The position numbers were made by a program, and so were the translations under genes. The notes under the pieces were generated by a model that was not told where the DNA came from, did no database searches, and worked only from the letters and a program-made list of their open reading frames with translations. This document shows positions 41,091 to 53,655 of a DNA stretch of 56,688 nt, piece after piece. How positions within the stretch are numbered: the stretch's first letter is position 1; every line of letters starts with the position of its first letter. Source of the stretch: Geodermatophilus obscurus (lineage in GTDB: Bacteria; Actinomycetota; Actinomycetes; Mycobacteriales; Geodermatophilaceae); the NCBI RefSeq assembly GCF_900143215.1, contig NZ_FRDM01000025.1:1-56688 (forward strand), written 5' to 3'.

Positions 41091-41125
41091 CGGCCCGGCA
41101 CCCCTCGCGAGAGGGGGCCGGGCCG
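41091..41125 (-). terminator. Hairpin terminator after second GlfT2-like gene
   Basis: Arms 41091-41106 and 41111-41125 pair almost fully with one bulge and a GCGA loop. It lies 19 bases beyond the stop of the leftward gene at 41145. Confidence 0.75.
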
Positions 41126-41144
41126 TCCGGGCGGAGCCGGTGGG

Positions 41145-43064
41145 TCACGCCTCGAAGACGCTCTCCCAGTTCTTCGCCGAGGTCAGGTCGGCGTAGGAGT
41201 CGCGGTACTGCTGCCTGGCGCGGGGGAAGCGCCGGGCGATCTCCAGGTTGAGCCGCACCGACTCCCGGGCCAGCCGCCAGAACGTCGCCGGGTCGCGGCG
41301 GCGCACCGTGACGCCCCGGCCGTCGGCCGTGGCGACCGAGGCGCTGTCCAGCTGCGCCAGCACGAACCACTGGGCGTCACGGGCCGGCAGCTCCACCTGG
41401 GGCCGGCCCTCGGCGTCCTGGACCGGCCGCACGTTGTTGCGCAGCGCCTGCAGCGCGGCGCGGACGATGGCGCGTTTGGCCACCGGCGGGTGCACCATCC
41501 CCTCGGTCGCGTCCTGGCCCATCTGCGGCAGCGGGATGCGGGCCCGCTCGGTGATGACCTGACCGTCGGAGTACCGCGCCCGCTCGGCACGCACCTCGGC
41601 CAGCACGCCGGGCAGCTGCCGGAAGAGGTCCTGCGGGCCGGCGAGGAAGTCGCGGTAGGCCTTCAGGTGCAGCGCGACCGCGGAGTACTCCAGCCGGAAC
41701 AGGTGCCGGATGTCGGCCCGGACGTTCCCGCGGACGATGTCCTCGGCCCGCTTCAGCGGGCTGTGCAGGGCGGCCACGATGAGCTGGTTGCGCGCGTGGA
41801 AGTACGCCTGCCAGTCGGTCGCGTCGTCCTTGTCGGTCCAGGACAGGTGCCAGATCGCCGCGCCGGGGAGGGTGACCGTGCGGTACCCGGCGGCGCCGGC
41901 CCGCATGCCGTACTCCGCGTCGTCCCACTTGATGAACAGCGGGAGCGGCAGCCCGATGTGCTCGGCCACCTCGCGGGGGATCAGGCACATCCACCAGGCG
42001 TTGTAGTCCACGTCGACCCGGCGGTGCAGGTGCCGGGCGTCGCGCAGCGAGTGGTGCGCGAAGTCGTGGCCCACCGCGGCGTAGGGCGCCGAGCGGTACT
42101 TCATGAGCCGGCGGTCGACGCTCTCGCCCATGGTGTGCAGCACCGAGCGGTCCTGCAGGCTCAGCATCTGACCGCCGACGAGGGTGGGCTCGTCGGTGAA
42201 CCGGGCGAAGGTCAGCGCCCGGTGCAGGCTGTCTGCCTCGAGCTGGACGTCGTCGTCGAGGAAGACCAGGTGCGTGGCGTCGGTGGTCGTCAGCGTCTCG
42301 TGCATGGCGCGGGCGAAGCCGCCGCTGCCGCCGAGGTTGCCCTGCTCCACCAGGTGCAGGCGGTCCCCCAGCTGGTCGGCCACCTCGGGGAACGAGGCCT
42401 CGTCGCGCACCTTGAGGTTGCCCTGGTCGGCGACGACCACCGCGGCCAGCTCGGCGTCGAGCACCGGGTCCGCGGCGACCGTCTGCAGCGCGGCGACGCA
42501 GTCGACCGGGCGGTTGAAGGTGCAGATGCCGACGGCCAGCCGGCCCGGGCGCAGCGGCTCCCGGTCGGCGTACCAGCCGGCGTCCTCGATGATCGTGCCG
42601 TCGTCGGCGGTGACGTCGAACCAGTACCAGCCGCCCTCGACGAAGGGGGTGAGGTCCAGGTCGAGCTCGACCGTCCGGCCCTGCCCCTCGACGGTGGTGC
42701 CCAGGGCGTGCAGCACGTCGCCGTTGCCCTTGGAGCGGTACACGTCGATGCGGCAGGTGCCGGAGATGCGCAGCTGCAGCGTGACGCTGGTCAGGGAGGT
42801 CCACCGCCGCCAGTAGCCCGCCGGGAAGGCGTTGAAGTACGTGGCGAAGGAGACCTCGTCACCGGCCGAGAGGTGCCCGGTCGACCGGGAGGCGACGTGC
42901 ACCTTCTCGGACCGGACCTCGTCGAGGTAGAGGGCGCGGACCTTGCGCGGGTCGGCGCCCCGCGGCATGAGGACCCGCTGGAGGAGGGTCACGGCCCGGC
43001 CGGGGGCCAGGTCGTCAGCGGCCAGGTCGGCCACCACGTCGGGGGACACCGCAGTGGTCGTCAT
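41145..43064 (-). CDS. GlfT2-like galactofuranosyltransferase, second copy
   Basis: A 639-residue paralogue of the GlfT2-like enzyme at 36543 with the same architecture: an N-terminal beta-sandwich, then LAVGICTFNRPVDCVAALQT, GNLGGSGGFARAMHE, VFLDDDVQLEADSLHRAL near residue 269, IKWDDAEYGMRAGAAGYRTV near 378, and IWHLSWTDKDD. The helical C-terminal domain is present and ends in SAKNWESVFEA, like the ENWRRLF end of the first copy. It follows glf by 5 bases, so UDP-Galf production and polymerisation are co-expressed. The two copies are far from identical and may make different linkages. Confidence 0.88.
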   Translation of the reverse strand: MTTTAVSPDVVADLAADDLAPGRAVTLLQRVLMPRGADPRKVRALYLDEVRSEKVHVASRSTGHLSAGDEVSFATYFNAFPAGYWRRWTSLTSVTLQLRISGTCRIDVYRSKGNGDVLHALGTTVEGQGRTVELDLDLTPFVEGGWYWFDVTADDGTIIEDAGWYADREPLRPGRLAVGICTFNRPVDCVAALQTVAADPVLDAELAAVVVADQGNLKVRDEASFPEVADQLGDRLHLVEQGNLGGSGGFARAMHETLTTTDATHLVFLDDDVQLEADSLHRALTFARFTDEPTLVGGQMLSLQDRSVLHTMGESVDRRLMKYRSAPYAAVGHDFAHHSLRDARHLHRRVDVDYNAWWMCLIPREVAEHIGLPLPLFIKWDDAEYGMRAGAAGYRTVTLPGAAIWHLSWTDKDDATDWQAYFHARNQLIVAALHSPLKRAEDIVRGNVRADIRHLFRLEYSAVALHLKAYRDFLAGPQDLFRQLPGVLAEVRAERARYSDGQVITERARIPLPQMGQDATEGMVHPPVAKRAIVRAALQALRNNVRPVQDAEGRPQVELPARDAQWFVLAQLDSASVATADGRGVTVRRRDPATFWRLARESVRLNLEIARRFPRARQQYRDSYADLTSAKNWESVFEA

Positions 43065-43069
43065 CGGGT

Positions 43070-46449
<3,380 letters not shown>

Positions 46450-46457
<8 letters not shown>

Positions 46458-47135
46458 GGTCCGCTCGGCGCCGGCTGCGGGCCCGGTCGACCGTCGCTCG
46501 CAAGCCGTCGGTCAGCGGGACCGGCACGAGGTCGGGGAAGAGCGCGCGCAGCCGGCTGTCATCGGCGCGCGAGTGACGGACGTCTCCAGCGCGTGGCGCG
46601 TGGAACTCGACCTCCGCCCGCTGGCCGCTGGCCGACTGCAGGAGCTCGATCAGCTGCAGCAAGCTGGTCTCGGTGTTGAGTGCGACGTTCACCGGCTCGG
46701 GGTGGCTCAGCCGCCGGAGCGTCGCGTCCAGGAGGATCTCGCACACCGTCCCGACGAAGACGAAGTCCCTCGTCTGCTGGCTGTCGCCGAACACCTGCAG
46801 GCGGCGTTCCGCGAGCACGGCGTCGACGAACAGGGGGACGACTGCCGCGTAGACGTGGTCCGCCGGCTGGCCGGCCCGTAGACGTCGAAGAAGCGGAAGG
46901 CGACCGTCTGGACGTCGTAGCAGGTCTGGTAGGTCAACAGGTACTGCTCGGTCGCCAGCTTGCTGACGGCGTACGGGCTCAGCGGCCGGACGCACTCGCG
47001 TTCATCCTCGAGCGGGGCCGGGTTGGACCCGTAGACGGCGCTCGAGGAGGCGCCGACGACCTGACGACCTGCTGTACCCCGTGACGCGGCAGGCCTCCAG
47101 GAGCAGGAGGGTGCGAGACGTCGTTCGGTGTGTCC
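46450..47135 (-). pseudogene. NAD-dependent sugar epimerase/dehydratase, broken
   Basis: The remnant of an extended-SDR nucleotide-sugar epimerase is spread over three frames. From the upstream side there is TLLLLEACRVTG, then in another frame GASSSAVYGSNPAPLEDERE and LSPYAVSKLATEQYLLTYQT with the Tyr-Lys pair and FRFFDVYGP. After a further shift near 46880 come VVPLFVDAVLAERRLQVFGD, TRDFVFVGTVCEILL and a normal C terminus. The N-terminal NAD-binding GxxGxxG region is missing. At least two frameshifts plus truncation make it nonfunctional. Confidence 0.85.
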
Positions 47136-47294
47136 ACCTGGGGGACTGTGGAAGGCTCCGTGAGCGCGCGGCTGCGGGGCGTGATGTGCGGGTGGACGCC
47201 GGTCCGCGGACGCGCCGGCTGGGCCGCATGTGACGGCAGGGGAGTGAGAGGTGCGACTCAGGGCCGAGCGCGTGGGCGGGACGCCGCATCCCCC

Positions 47295-47300
47295 TACCAT
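47295..47300 (+). promoter_or_regulatory. Putative -10 box, leaderless GT2 gene
   Basis: TACCAT ends 8 bases before ATG 47309. No ribosome binding site is seen. Confidence 0.5.
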
Positions 47301-47308
47301 CAGCAGCG

Positions 47309-48040
47309 ATGAGTACACACGGGGTGAGCGCGCAGCCGCTGGGCGGCGACCTTCCTGAGACGGCAGTGGTGATGCCGGTCTACAACGAGGCGACCGTCGT
47401 CCGAGGCGTCATCGAGGACCTGGTCGGGCTGGGCCTGACGGTCATCGCCGTCGACGACGGCAGTTCCGACAGTTCTGCCGCCGAGATCGACGCGGCCGGC
47501 GCCATCCGGGTGTCCCACCCGATCAACCTGGGGCAGGGGGGTGCGCTGCAGACCGGCGTGGAGGCTGCTCTGCGGTTCACCGGCGCCAAGTACGTCGCCA
47601 CCTTCGATGCCGACGGACAGCACCAGTCGGCGGACCTGGTGGGGATGATCTCGAAGGCGGAGGAGGGGGGCTACGACGTCGTCCTGGGCTCGCGGTTCCT
47701 CGACGGCAAGACCGAGATGAGCGGGCTGCGCAGGCTCATCCTCAAGACCGCGACGAAGGTGTTCAACCGGGGGAGCGCACACAAGCTCACCGATGCACAC
47801 AACGGGTTGAGGCTGGTCACCCGGGACGTCGCTGCACGGATCAACCTGGTCTTCGCCGGGATGGCCCACGCCAGCGAGCTCGAACAAGAGCTCACACAGT
47901 CGATCTACCGGGTGGCCGAGTACCCGGTCCACGTCCTGTACACGGAGTACTCCCGCTCCAAGGGGCAGCCGCTGTTGAACAGCGTCAACATCCTGGGGGA
48001 CATCCTGGCCCACCGAGTGGGCACGTGGAGCCGGGCGTGA
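47309..48040 (+). CDS. GT2 glycosyltransferase, polyprenyl-phosphate type
   Basis: A 243-residue cytosolic GT2 enzyme of the dolichol/polyprenol-phosphate sugar synthase type: VVMPVYNEATVVRGVIEDLV, VDDGSSDSSA, INLGQGGALQTGVEAAL, the DxD motif ATFDADGQHQ, and VVLGSRFLDGKTEMSGLRRL. It has no C-terminal membrane helices; the small membrane protein encoded next may take that role. The DUF2304 gene begins inside its stop (GTGA). A polyprenol-phosphate sugar made here could supply the GT-C-like membrane proteins of the region; that link is inference. Confidence 0.87.
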   Translation: MSTHGVSAQPLGGDLPETAVVMPVYNEATVVRGVIEDLVGLGLTVIAVDDGSSDSSAAEIDAAGAIRVSHPINLGQGGALQTGVEAALRFTGAKYVATFDADGQHQSADLVGMISKAEEGGYDVVLGSRFLDGKTEMSGLRRLILKTATKVFNRGSAHKLTDAHNGLRLVTRDVAARINLVFAGMAHASELEQELTQSIYRVAEYPVHVLYTEYSRSKGQPLLNSVNILGDILAHRVGTWSRA

Positions 48041-48396
48041 TCAAGTTCCTGCTCGTACCGGCGGTCGCGCTGGCCGTCGTCCTCTCGCTGCGCTCGCGGG
48101 CGTCGCTCCGCGGCCAGGCGCGTCGCAAGCTGGTCGCGGGGCTGACCGTCGTGGTCGGGGTCTTCGCGGTGATCTTCCCCGACATCCTGCAGGCGATCGC
48201 CGACGTCGTCGGCGTGGACCGCGGGACGGACTTCCTGGTCTACGTCCTGGCCATCGTGATCATCTATCTCGTGGGCAGCACGAGCGTTCGTTTCCGTGAG
48301 CAGGAGTCGCGGCTGACGCGGTTGTCGCGACAAGTGGCTCTGGCCGAGGCGGAGGCGCGGCTGGTGGCGCAGGGCCGGCAGCCCGGCCGGCCCTGA
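48037..48396 (+). CDS. DUF2304 domain-containing membrane protein
   Basis: A 119-residue protein with three hydrophobic segments (FLLVPAVALAVVLSL, KLVAGLTVVVGVFAVIF and FLVYVLAIVIIYLVGS) and a C-terminal coiled coil, the DUF2304 layout. DUF2304 genes are regularly found right after polyprenol-phosphate GT2 genes, as here. GTG 48037 overlaps the upstream stop by 4 bases; a GTG at 48025 is an alternative. It probably anchors or assists the GT2 partner at the membrane. Confidence 0.85.
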   Translation: MIKFLLVPAVALAVVLSLRSRASLRGQARRKLVAGLTVVVGVFAVIFPDILQAIADVVGVDRGTDFLVYVLAIVIIYLVGSTSVRFREQESRLTRLSRQVALAEAEARLVAQGRQPGRP

Positions 48397-48677
48397 CCTC
48401 CGTCCTCGGCCTCGTTCGGAGGGATGTCGCGGATCCCTGCCCGGCCTCCTGCGCGACATGCCCTGCGCTCGACTGCTCTGACTGAGCGACGGGAGAGACG
48501 ACGCCTCCTGGGTCCTCGTCTGGGCGAGGAGCCGGCTACTGGTCCGCTGTCGCCGCTCCCTGCCAGCGCCGCGTGCTCCTCGTCGACCACGTCGCCGACC
48601 AGCCCTCCGCGGACGGACACCGGCGCGTGGCCGCGACGACCGGGCCGGCCGGGACCTGACAGCGGTGTGTCGGTTGG
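48397..48677. other. Intergenic region without recognised gene
   Basis: An 85-codon frame here (48424-48681) is Ser/Pro/Arg/Thr-rich with no ribosome binding site or resemblance to a family, so I leave it out. No hairpin of note was seen. Confidence 0.4.
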
Positions 48678-48712
48678 TTGACGGCTGACGGCTGACGGCT
48701 GACGGGTGGCGG
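48678..48712. repeat. Heptamer tandem repeat before IS630 remnant
   Basis: CTGACGG is repeated three times perfectly (48685-48705), flanked by variants TTGACGG and GTGGCGG, for about five units. A small hairpin GGCGGA-GTAG-TCCGCC follows at 48708-48723, immediately before the transposase start. This may mark the left end of the element. Confidence 0.7.
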
Positions 48713-48727
48713 AGTAGTCCGCCCGGT

Positions 48728-49707
48728 GTGCGGGCGTTTTCGAAGGATCTCCGGGCGCGGGTGGTGGCGCGGTCGATGCGGGATGACCCAGTCGCAGGTG
48801 GCGGCACGCTTCGAGGTGTCGCGCCGGACCGTGGAGCGCTACCTGGCCCGTCGGCGGGCGACCGGCAGCCTGGCGGCGAGCGAGCAGCGGCACGGGCCGG
48901 AGCCGACGGTGCGCCGGCGGCTGCACGCGTGGCTGACGGCTCGGTCGGACGCTCCAGCGGATGCCACGCTGGCCGAGCACGTGGCCTGGTTCGTGGCTGC
49001 CGGCCGTGAGCCGGTGTCGCTGGCGAGCATGTCGCTGGCGATCGCCGGCCTGCCGCCCGGGCCCGGCATGGAACTGACCCCGGGCCGGCGGGGCGGCCGT
49101 TGAAGCAAGAAGCCCGAACGCCACCGAGCGCGACGAGGACGCGCGCGCGGAGTGGCGGGAGCAGGTGGACACCATCGATCCGGCGCGGCCGGTGTCCGTC
49201 GACGAGTGCGGCATGCACATCGCGATGACCCGCCGGCGGGCCCGCGCACCTCGCGGCGTGCGTGCGCGGGGAGCGGTGCCGCGCAACCGCGGGCCGGTGA
49301 CCACGCTGCTGGCCGGGGTGAGCCTGGGCGGCATGCGTCCGGCGATGACGGTGGAGGCGGCACCGACACCGCGGTGTTCGCCACCTACCTGGAGAAGGTG
49401 CTGCTGCCGGCGCTGTCTGCGGGAACGGTGATCGTGGTGGACAACGTCGGGGCGCACCAGCCCGAGCGGATCCGCGCGCTGGTCGCCGCCGCCGGCTGCC
49501 GGCTGGTGTTCCTGCCGGCCTGCTCGCCGGACCTGTCCCCGGTCGAGGAGGCCAACAGCTTGATCAAGGCGCTGGTCAAGCCGGCCGCCGCGCGCACCCG
49601 GGCGGCGCTGGGACGCCGCCATCGCCGTCGCACTGGCCGCAGTTACCGCCGTCGCCGCCGCCGGCTGGTTCTCCCACGCCGGCTACCCCACCCGCCAAGC
49701 CGCCTGA
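48728..49707 (+). mobile_element. IS630-family transposase remnant, frameshifted
   Basis: Homology starts at GTG 48728 (RAFSKDLRARVVARS), shifts frame to SQVAARFEVSRRTVERYLAR (helix-turn-helix) and DATLAEHVAWFVAAGREPVS. It shifts again to PARPVSVDECGMHIAMTRRR (first catalytic Asp), then to AVFATYLEKVLLPALSAGTV, VIVVDNVGAHQPERIRALVA (second Asp) and SPDLSPVEEANSLIKALVKP (Glu). A last shift gives the C terminus ending at TGA 49705-49707. All DDE residues remain but at least three frameshifts prevent a full protein. Terminal inverted repeats were not resolved. Confidence 0.85.
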
Positions 49708-49813
49708 GAACCGCCGTCAGGAGCCAAGCACCGGCGATGCCGAGGGCGGGACCGAGACGCAGCGCACGGCCGCGTCGGACGCGGTCCGGACGCGGCGGAT
49801 CACGGAGGGGTCC

Positions 49814-51082
49814 TCATGGGAGCGACGGGCCGCTGTGGGCGGGCCGGACACCACGTCGGGCGCTGAGGATCAACAGCAGGAGCCAGATCACGACCGTGGA
49901 CGCGCTCGTGGCGACGAAGCACCACACCGCCCCTGGCAGTCCGGCGAGGAGGGCGCCCACCACTGGGAGCAGGATGGCGAAGACCGTGTGGGTGGCGCGC
50001 CCGATGATCAGGCGCCGGTGACTCACGTGGATGCGAGCGAGGATGTTGAGGATGTACGTCATGACCTGGAAGGTCACGAACACGCCGCAGGGCAGCGCGA
50101 AGTGGCGGAGTTCGGTCAACACGGGGCTGAACGGCAACGCGATGGGGACGAGGTAGGTCAGCGCGGCATGCGCGGCGGCCCCCACCGAGGCAGAGAGGGT
50201 GACCGCTGTCGCGACCGCCTGTGTACTGACGGCACGTCGCAGCGGCAGTTGCGAGAGGTTCGGTCGGATCGGATCGATGAGCAGCTGGATCGGGACCGAG
50301 AGACTCGACACGCTGCGGTAGATGCCGAAATTGTGGAGGCCGAGAGTGGGGGCCACGAGCATCGGGGTCGCCACGGCTCCGGCGTCCATGAGCAGCGACT
50401 CGCCGAGCAGTGACCGCACCGTCGTCCGGTTCCTCCGGTACCAGGCAGTCGGGCCACCGTCGCGGAATGCGCCAGGTAGGTAGAAGGCCGCGGAGGCCAG
50501 GCCGGAGAGCGCCCAGGCCAGCAGCAGAGCCGTCAGCATTGCTTGATCGGCCACGTGCAGCACGACCAGGGCCCCGAGGAACCCGACCACCGCGATGCCG
50601 TCGGACAGCAGGACCGCGTGCGGCCCTCTGACGCCGGCCTGGTAGTAGCGCGCCGCCTGACGGTACAGCGAGGCCCCGACCCCGACGGCCATGGCCGATG
50701 CCTCCACGACCGAGTGGAACATGAGCAGGCCGACCAGCAGCGTCACGACGGCGGACGTGCCGCTGATGGCTGCCAGGGCCCCGGTGTAGTTCGCCCAGCT
50801 ACCGGCCGTCATCCCTGCCGTGCGCAACCGCGCCCACGTGTCGCACACCCCGGACAGTGCGATGGACCAGCCCTGAGCGAAGACCAGGTAGACGAGCGAG
50901 AACACGCTGTAGTCGTGCACCTCGAGCAGGAACACGGCGAGTACGGGGACCACAGCCGCGCTCAGGCCACCGAGGATCGATGAGGCTGCGAGCGCTGTCC
51001 TGGTAGCGGCGCGCTGGCTCTTGGCGCCTGGGACCGACCCGTCCTCCGTGCACTCGGGCGGTCTGGTGGATGGGTTCAGCAC
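49814..51082 (-). CDS. Wzx-like polysaccharide flippase family protein
   Basis: A 422-residue protein with about 12 hydrophobic segments and no other domain, of the MATE/Wzx-like polysaccharide transport group. Seen are LAASSILGGLSAAVVPVLAV, YSVFSLVYLVFAQGWSIALS and a central charged YRRNRTTVRSLLGESLLMDA, with LNILARIHVSHRRLIIGRAT near the end. It would flip lipid-linked sugars across the membrane. It is divergent from a GT4 glycosyltransferase across a 404-bp region. Base composition is slightly lower in GC than the neighbouring core genes, compatible with an acquired glycan cluster. Confidence 0.75.
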   Translation of the reverse strand: MLNPSTRPPECTEDGSVPGAKSQRAATRTALAASSILGGLSAAVVPVLAVFLLEVHDYSVFSLVYLVFAQGWSIALSGVCDTWARLRTAGMTAGSWANYTGALAAISGTSAVVTLLVGLLMFHSVVEASAMAVGVGASLYRQAARYYQAGVRGPHAVLLSDGIAVVGFLGALVVLHVADQAMLTALLLAWALSGLASAAFYLPGAFRDGGPTAWYRRNRTTVRSLLGESLLMDAGAVATPMLVAPTLGLHNFGIYRSVSSLSVPIQLLIDPIRPNLSQLPLRRAVSTQAVATAVTLSASVGAAAHAALTYLVPIALPFSPVLTELRHFALPCGVFVTFQVMTYILNILARIHVSHRRLIIGRATHTVFAILLPVVGALLAGLPGAVWCFVATSASTVVIWLLLLILSARRGVRPAHSGPSLP

Positions 51083-51486
51083 GAAGCAGTCGCTTCTCGG
51101 TCGCGCTGCCGCGGCACGCGCGACGAGTTGAGAGAGGACATGAGCTCATTTCGGATGGCGCGTGCCGACGGGATCTCGTGAAGTGAGATGTGAGCCGTGA
51201 CCGCGGGTGCTGTGCCGTGGTGACGCTACCTGCCCTCCCGGATGCGGGCTGGCGCGCGGACTCGCCCCTGGGGCTGGTGAGGTCAGTGCGTCTGCGGATT
51301 CGTAACGTTCGGTGCTTCGTTGGTTACAGTTTCTCCGATGGGTGCCGGGAGCGCTCGGCCCGGGTCCTCGACCCGGTTCGGGTCCGGGGCGTCCTGACCG
51401 GCGGTCGCGGCCGCATCCGACCGGCGGGGCTCCTCGGCGGCGGGGTCCGGGAGGAAGAGCCCGACTGGCCTACGGGAAGGACTGTG
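51083..51486. promoter_or_regulatory. Divergent regulatory region, flippase/GT4
   Basis: This 404-bp gap is relatively AT-rich for the window. It holds GTAAC (51302-51306) and GTTAC (51323-51327) as a loose inverted repeat, and a TACAGT box at 51325-51330. Seven bases after that box an ATG (51338) opens a 19-codon frame ending at 51397, a possible leaderless leader ORF. The GT4 gene itself has an AAGGA-like site before ATG 51487. Confidence 0.35.
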
Positions 51487-52629
51487 ATGAGAGCACTCAT
51501 CGCCGCTCCGTTCTATCCCCCACATCCCGGGGGCATCGAACGTCACAGCGCCGGCGTCGCGGCCGAGCTGCGCCGCCGTGGGTGGGAGGTCGACGTCGTC
51601 CACTGCGTGACGGAGGGGGAGGCCGCCGGCCGGGCGCTGGGCCCGAACGGGGAGAGGTTGCTCGCCCTGGAGTCGCGGCTGGTCGGCGGCCGGTTGCCGT
51701 TCCCCCGGCGCACGGAGCGCAACGCGGCGGTCATCGACGAGATCCGGGAGACCTCCTACGACTTCGTGCTGATCCAGTCGCATCTCTTCGTGTCCAACCT
51801 GGTGGTGGCGCGCGCGGTGGGGTCCGCTCCCAGGATCTGGCTCAACCACGGGTCCGCCCACGTGGCCACCGGCCATCCGGTGGTGGACAGGTGTGTCGCC
51901 GCTTACGAGCACGTCCTGGCCGGCAGGCTCAGGCGGGTCGTCCCCACCGTGGCCGGCGTCTCGACGGAGGCCGCCGCCTGGGTCTCGCACATGCGCGTCG
52001 ACGCGGGCTCGAGCGTGGGCAACGCGGTGGCCCGGGTGTCCCCGCCGCGCCGAGGCCGGCGCGAGGGGCCGTTGCGCGTCGTCTCCGTCGGTCGGCTCGA
52101 GCCGGCGAAGGGGGCTCTCGAGGCCGTGCGGGTCGTCGACGGCCTCCCCGCGTCCGCGGAGGTCGAGCTCACCGTCTGCGGCGGTGGCTCGATCGCGGCC
52201 CGGGTGGCGCGGGAGGCCCGGGCGTCGCGGAGGCGCATCGTGACGACCGGCCCGGTACCACACGAGGAGGTCCAGGCTCGCCTCGTCGACGCCGACGTGC
52301 TCCTGCTGCTCTCCGACTCCGAGGGGTTCCCCACGGTCCTGCTCGAAGCCGGTGCTGCGGGTTGCGCGGTGATCACGCACCCCGTCGGGGGCACCGCCGA
52401 GGTGCTCCGGGACGGAGGTGGCTGGCGCGTCGCCGACGTGCAGGCAGCGGCGGCCCGGCTCGGTGAACTCGCCGCTCGGCCCCAGCTGGCCACGGAGGCC
52501 GGGGAGGTCCTGCGGCGCACGGTCGAGTCGACCTACACCTGGCCTCCGGTGGTCGACCGCCTGCTGCGCCTGGCCGGCGTCCGCGGTGAGGCGGCTGCTC
52601 CGTCCTGCACCGCGTCCGCGCGCTCCTGA
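51487..52629 (+). CDS. GT4 family glycosyltransferase
   Basis: A 380-residue GT-B enzyme. The N-terminal domain begins MRALIAAPFYPPHPGGIERH, which includes the Gly-rich acceptor loop, and has VLIQSHLFVSNLVVARAVG and WLNHGSAHVA. The C-terminal domain has RVVSVGRLEPAKGALEAVRV and the donor-binding LLLLSDSEGFPTVLLEAGAA with the E-G-x-P...E pattern of GT4. Donor and acceptor are unknown. Its divergent neighbour is a flippase-like protein, so both probably act on one lipid-linked oligosaccharide. Confidence 0.88.
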   Translation: MRALIAAPFYPPHPGGIERHSAGVAAELRRRGWEVDVVHCVTEGEAAGRALGPNGERLLALESRLVGGRLPFPRRTERNAAVIDEIRETSYDFVLIQSHLFVSNLVVARAVGSAPRIWLNHGSAHVATGHPVVDRCVAAYEHVLAGRLRRVVPTVAGVSTEAAAWVSHMRVDAGSSVGNAVARVSPPRRGRREGPLRVVSVGRLEPAKGALEAVRVVDGLPASAEVELTVCGGGSIAARVAREARASRRRIVTTGPVPHEEVQARLVDADVLLLLSDSEGFPTVLLEAGAAGCAVITHPVGGTAEVLRDGGGWRVADVQAAAARLGELAARPQLATEAGEVLRRTVESTYTWPPVVDRLLRLAGVRGEAAAPSCTASARS

Positions 52630-52695
52630 CCGCGCGGGTTGTCGCGATCCGCGCGTCGGTCACCCGCCCGGTGCGCGTCACGCCGGGGTGATCGC

Positions 52696-52701
52696 TACCG
52701 T
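52696..52701 (+). promoter_or_regulatory. Putative -10 box, leaderless SDR gene
   Basis: TACCGT ends 8 bases before ATG 52710. No ribosome binding site is visible. Confidence 0.5.
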
Positions 52702-52709
52702 CCGCCTCC

Positions 52710-53480
52710 ATGAAGCGTTTCGACGTCGCCGCTGTCGTGTCCGGTGGGGCCTCCGGCCTCGGGGAGGCCACCGTCCGGGCGCTGGCCGCGCGAGGTGCGG
52801 CCGTGACCGTCCTCGACCTGCAGGAGGAGAAGGGGCAGCAGCTCGCCGCCGAGCTCGGCGGGCAGACCGCCTTCGTGCGCACCGACGTGACCGATGCCGA
52901 CTCGGTGCAGGCGGCGGTCGAGCGGGCGGCGGGCGGGGAGCGGCCGCTGCGCGTCGCGGTCAACTGCGCCGGCATCGGCTGGGCCCAGCGCACGGTGGGC
53001 AAGGGCAACGTGCCGCACGACCTCGACCCGTTCGTCCGCACCGTGATGGTCAACCTGGTCGGCACCTTCAACGTGCTCCGGCTGGCCGCCGCCGCGATGG
53101 CGGCCACCGAGCCGGACGAGGACGGCGAGCGCGGCGTCGTGGTGAACACCGCTTCGATCGCCGCCTACGACGGGCAGATCGGGCAGGTCGCCTACGCGGC
53201 GTCCAAGGGCGGCATCGTCGGCCTGACCCTGCCGGCGGCCCGCGACCTGTCGAGCGTCGGCGTCCGGGTCTGCACCATCGCCCCCGGCCTGGTGGACACC
53301 CCACTGCTGGGCAGCCTGCCGCAGGAGGCGCGGCAGGCCCTGGCGGCCGGCATCCCGTTCCCCAAGCGTCTCGGCCGGCCGGCGGACTTCGCGCAGCTGG
53401 CGCTCGCCATCGTGGAGCACGGCTACCTCAACGGCGAGGTCATCCGGATGGACGGCGCACTGCGGATGGCGCCGCGCTGA
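52710..53480 (+). CDS. SDR oxidoreductase, 3-hydroxyacyl-CoA dehydrogenase type 2-like
   Basis: A 256-residue classical SDR with the NAD motif VVSGGASGLGEATVRALAAR, VNCAGIGWAQRTVGK, a catalytic Ser in VVNTASIAAYDGQIGQ, and YAASKGG with Tyr and Lys. The C-terminal IPFPKRLGRPADFAQLALAI and EVIRMDGALRM resemble type 2 3-hydroxyacyl-CoA dehydrogenases (HSD17B10-like), which oxidise short-chain 3-hydroxyacyl-CoA. This fits the acyl-CoA genes elsewhere in the window but no direct operon link exists. Confidence 0.88.
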   Translation: MKRFDVAAVVSGGASGLGEATVRALAARGAAVTVLDLQEEKGQQLAAELGGQTAFVRTDVTDADSVQAAVERAAGGERPLRVAVNCAGIGWAQRTVGKGNVPHDLDPFVRTVMVNLVGTFNVLRLAAAAMAATEPDEDGERGVVVNTASIAAYDGQIGQVAYAASKGGIVGLTLPAARDLSSVGVRVCTIAPGLVDTPLLGSLPQEARQALAAGIPFPKRLGRPADFAQLALAIVEHGYLNGEVIRMDGALRMAPR

Positions 53481-53655
53481 CCCAGCGCCCGCCCGTGCAC
53501 GCACGAGCCCGGTGAGGCGGGTGGTGCGGACACGGAGGTGGGTCCGGCGCGGCGCCGCCGGATCCACCTACAGTCGCTGCCCGGTGCCGCTGACGGGCGG
53601 CGCCCGGAGGTGATGGCCGGCGGAGCCGTCCACCACAGGGAGCGGTTCTAGACGC

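Noticed and set aside
48424..48681. 85-codon plus-strand frame after DUF2304
   Set aside because: Ser/Pro/Arg/Thr-rich with no resemblance to a family, no ribosome binding site, and its end runs into the heptamer repeat region.
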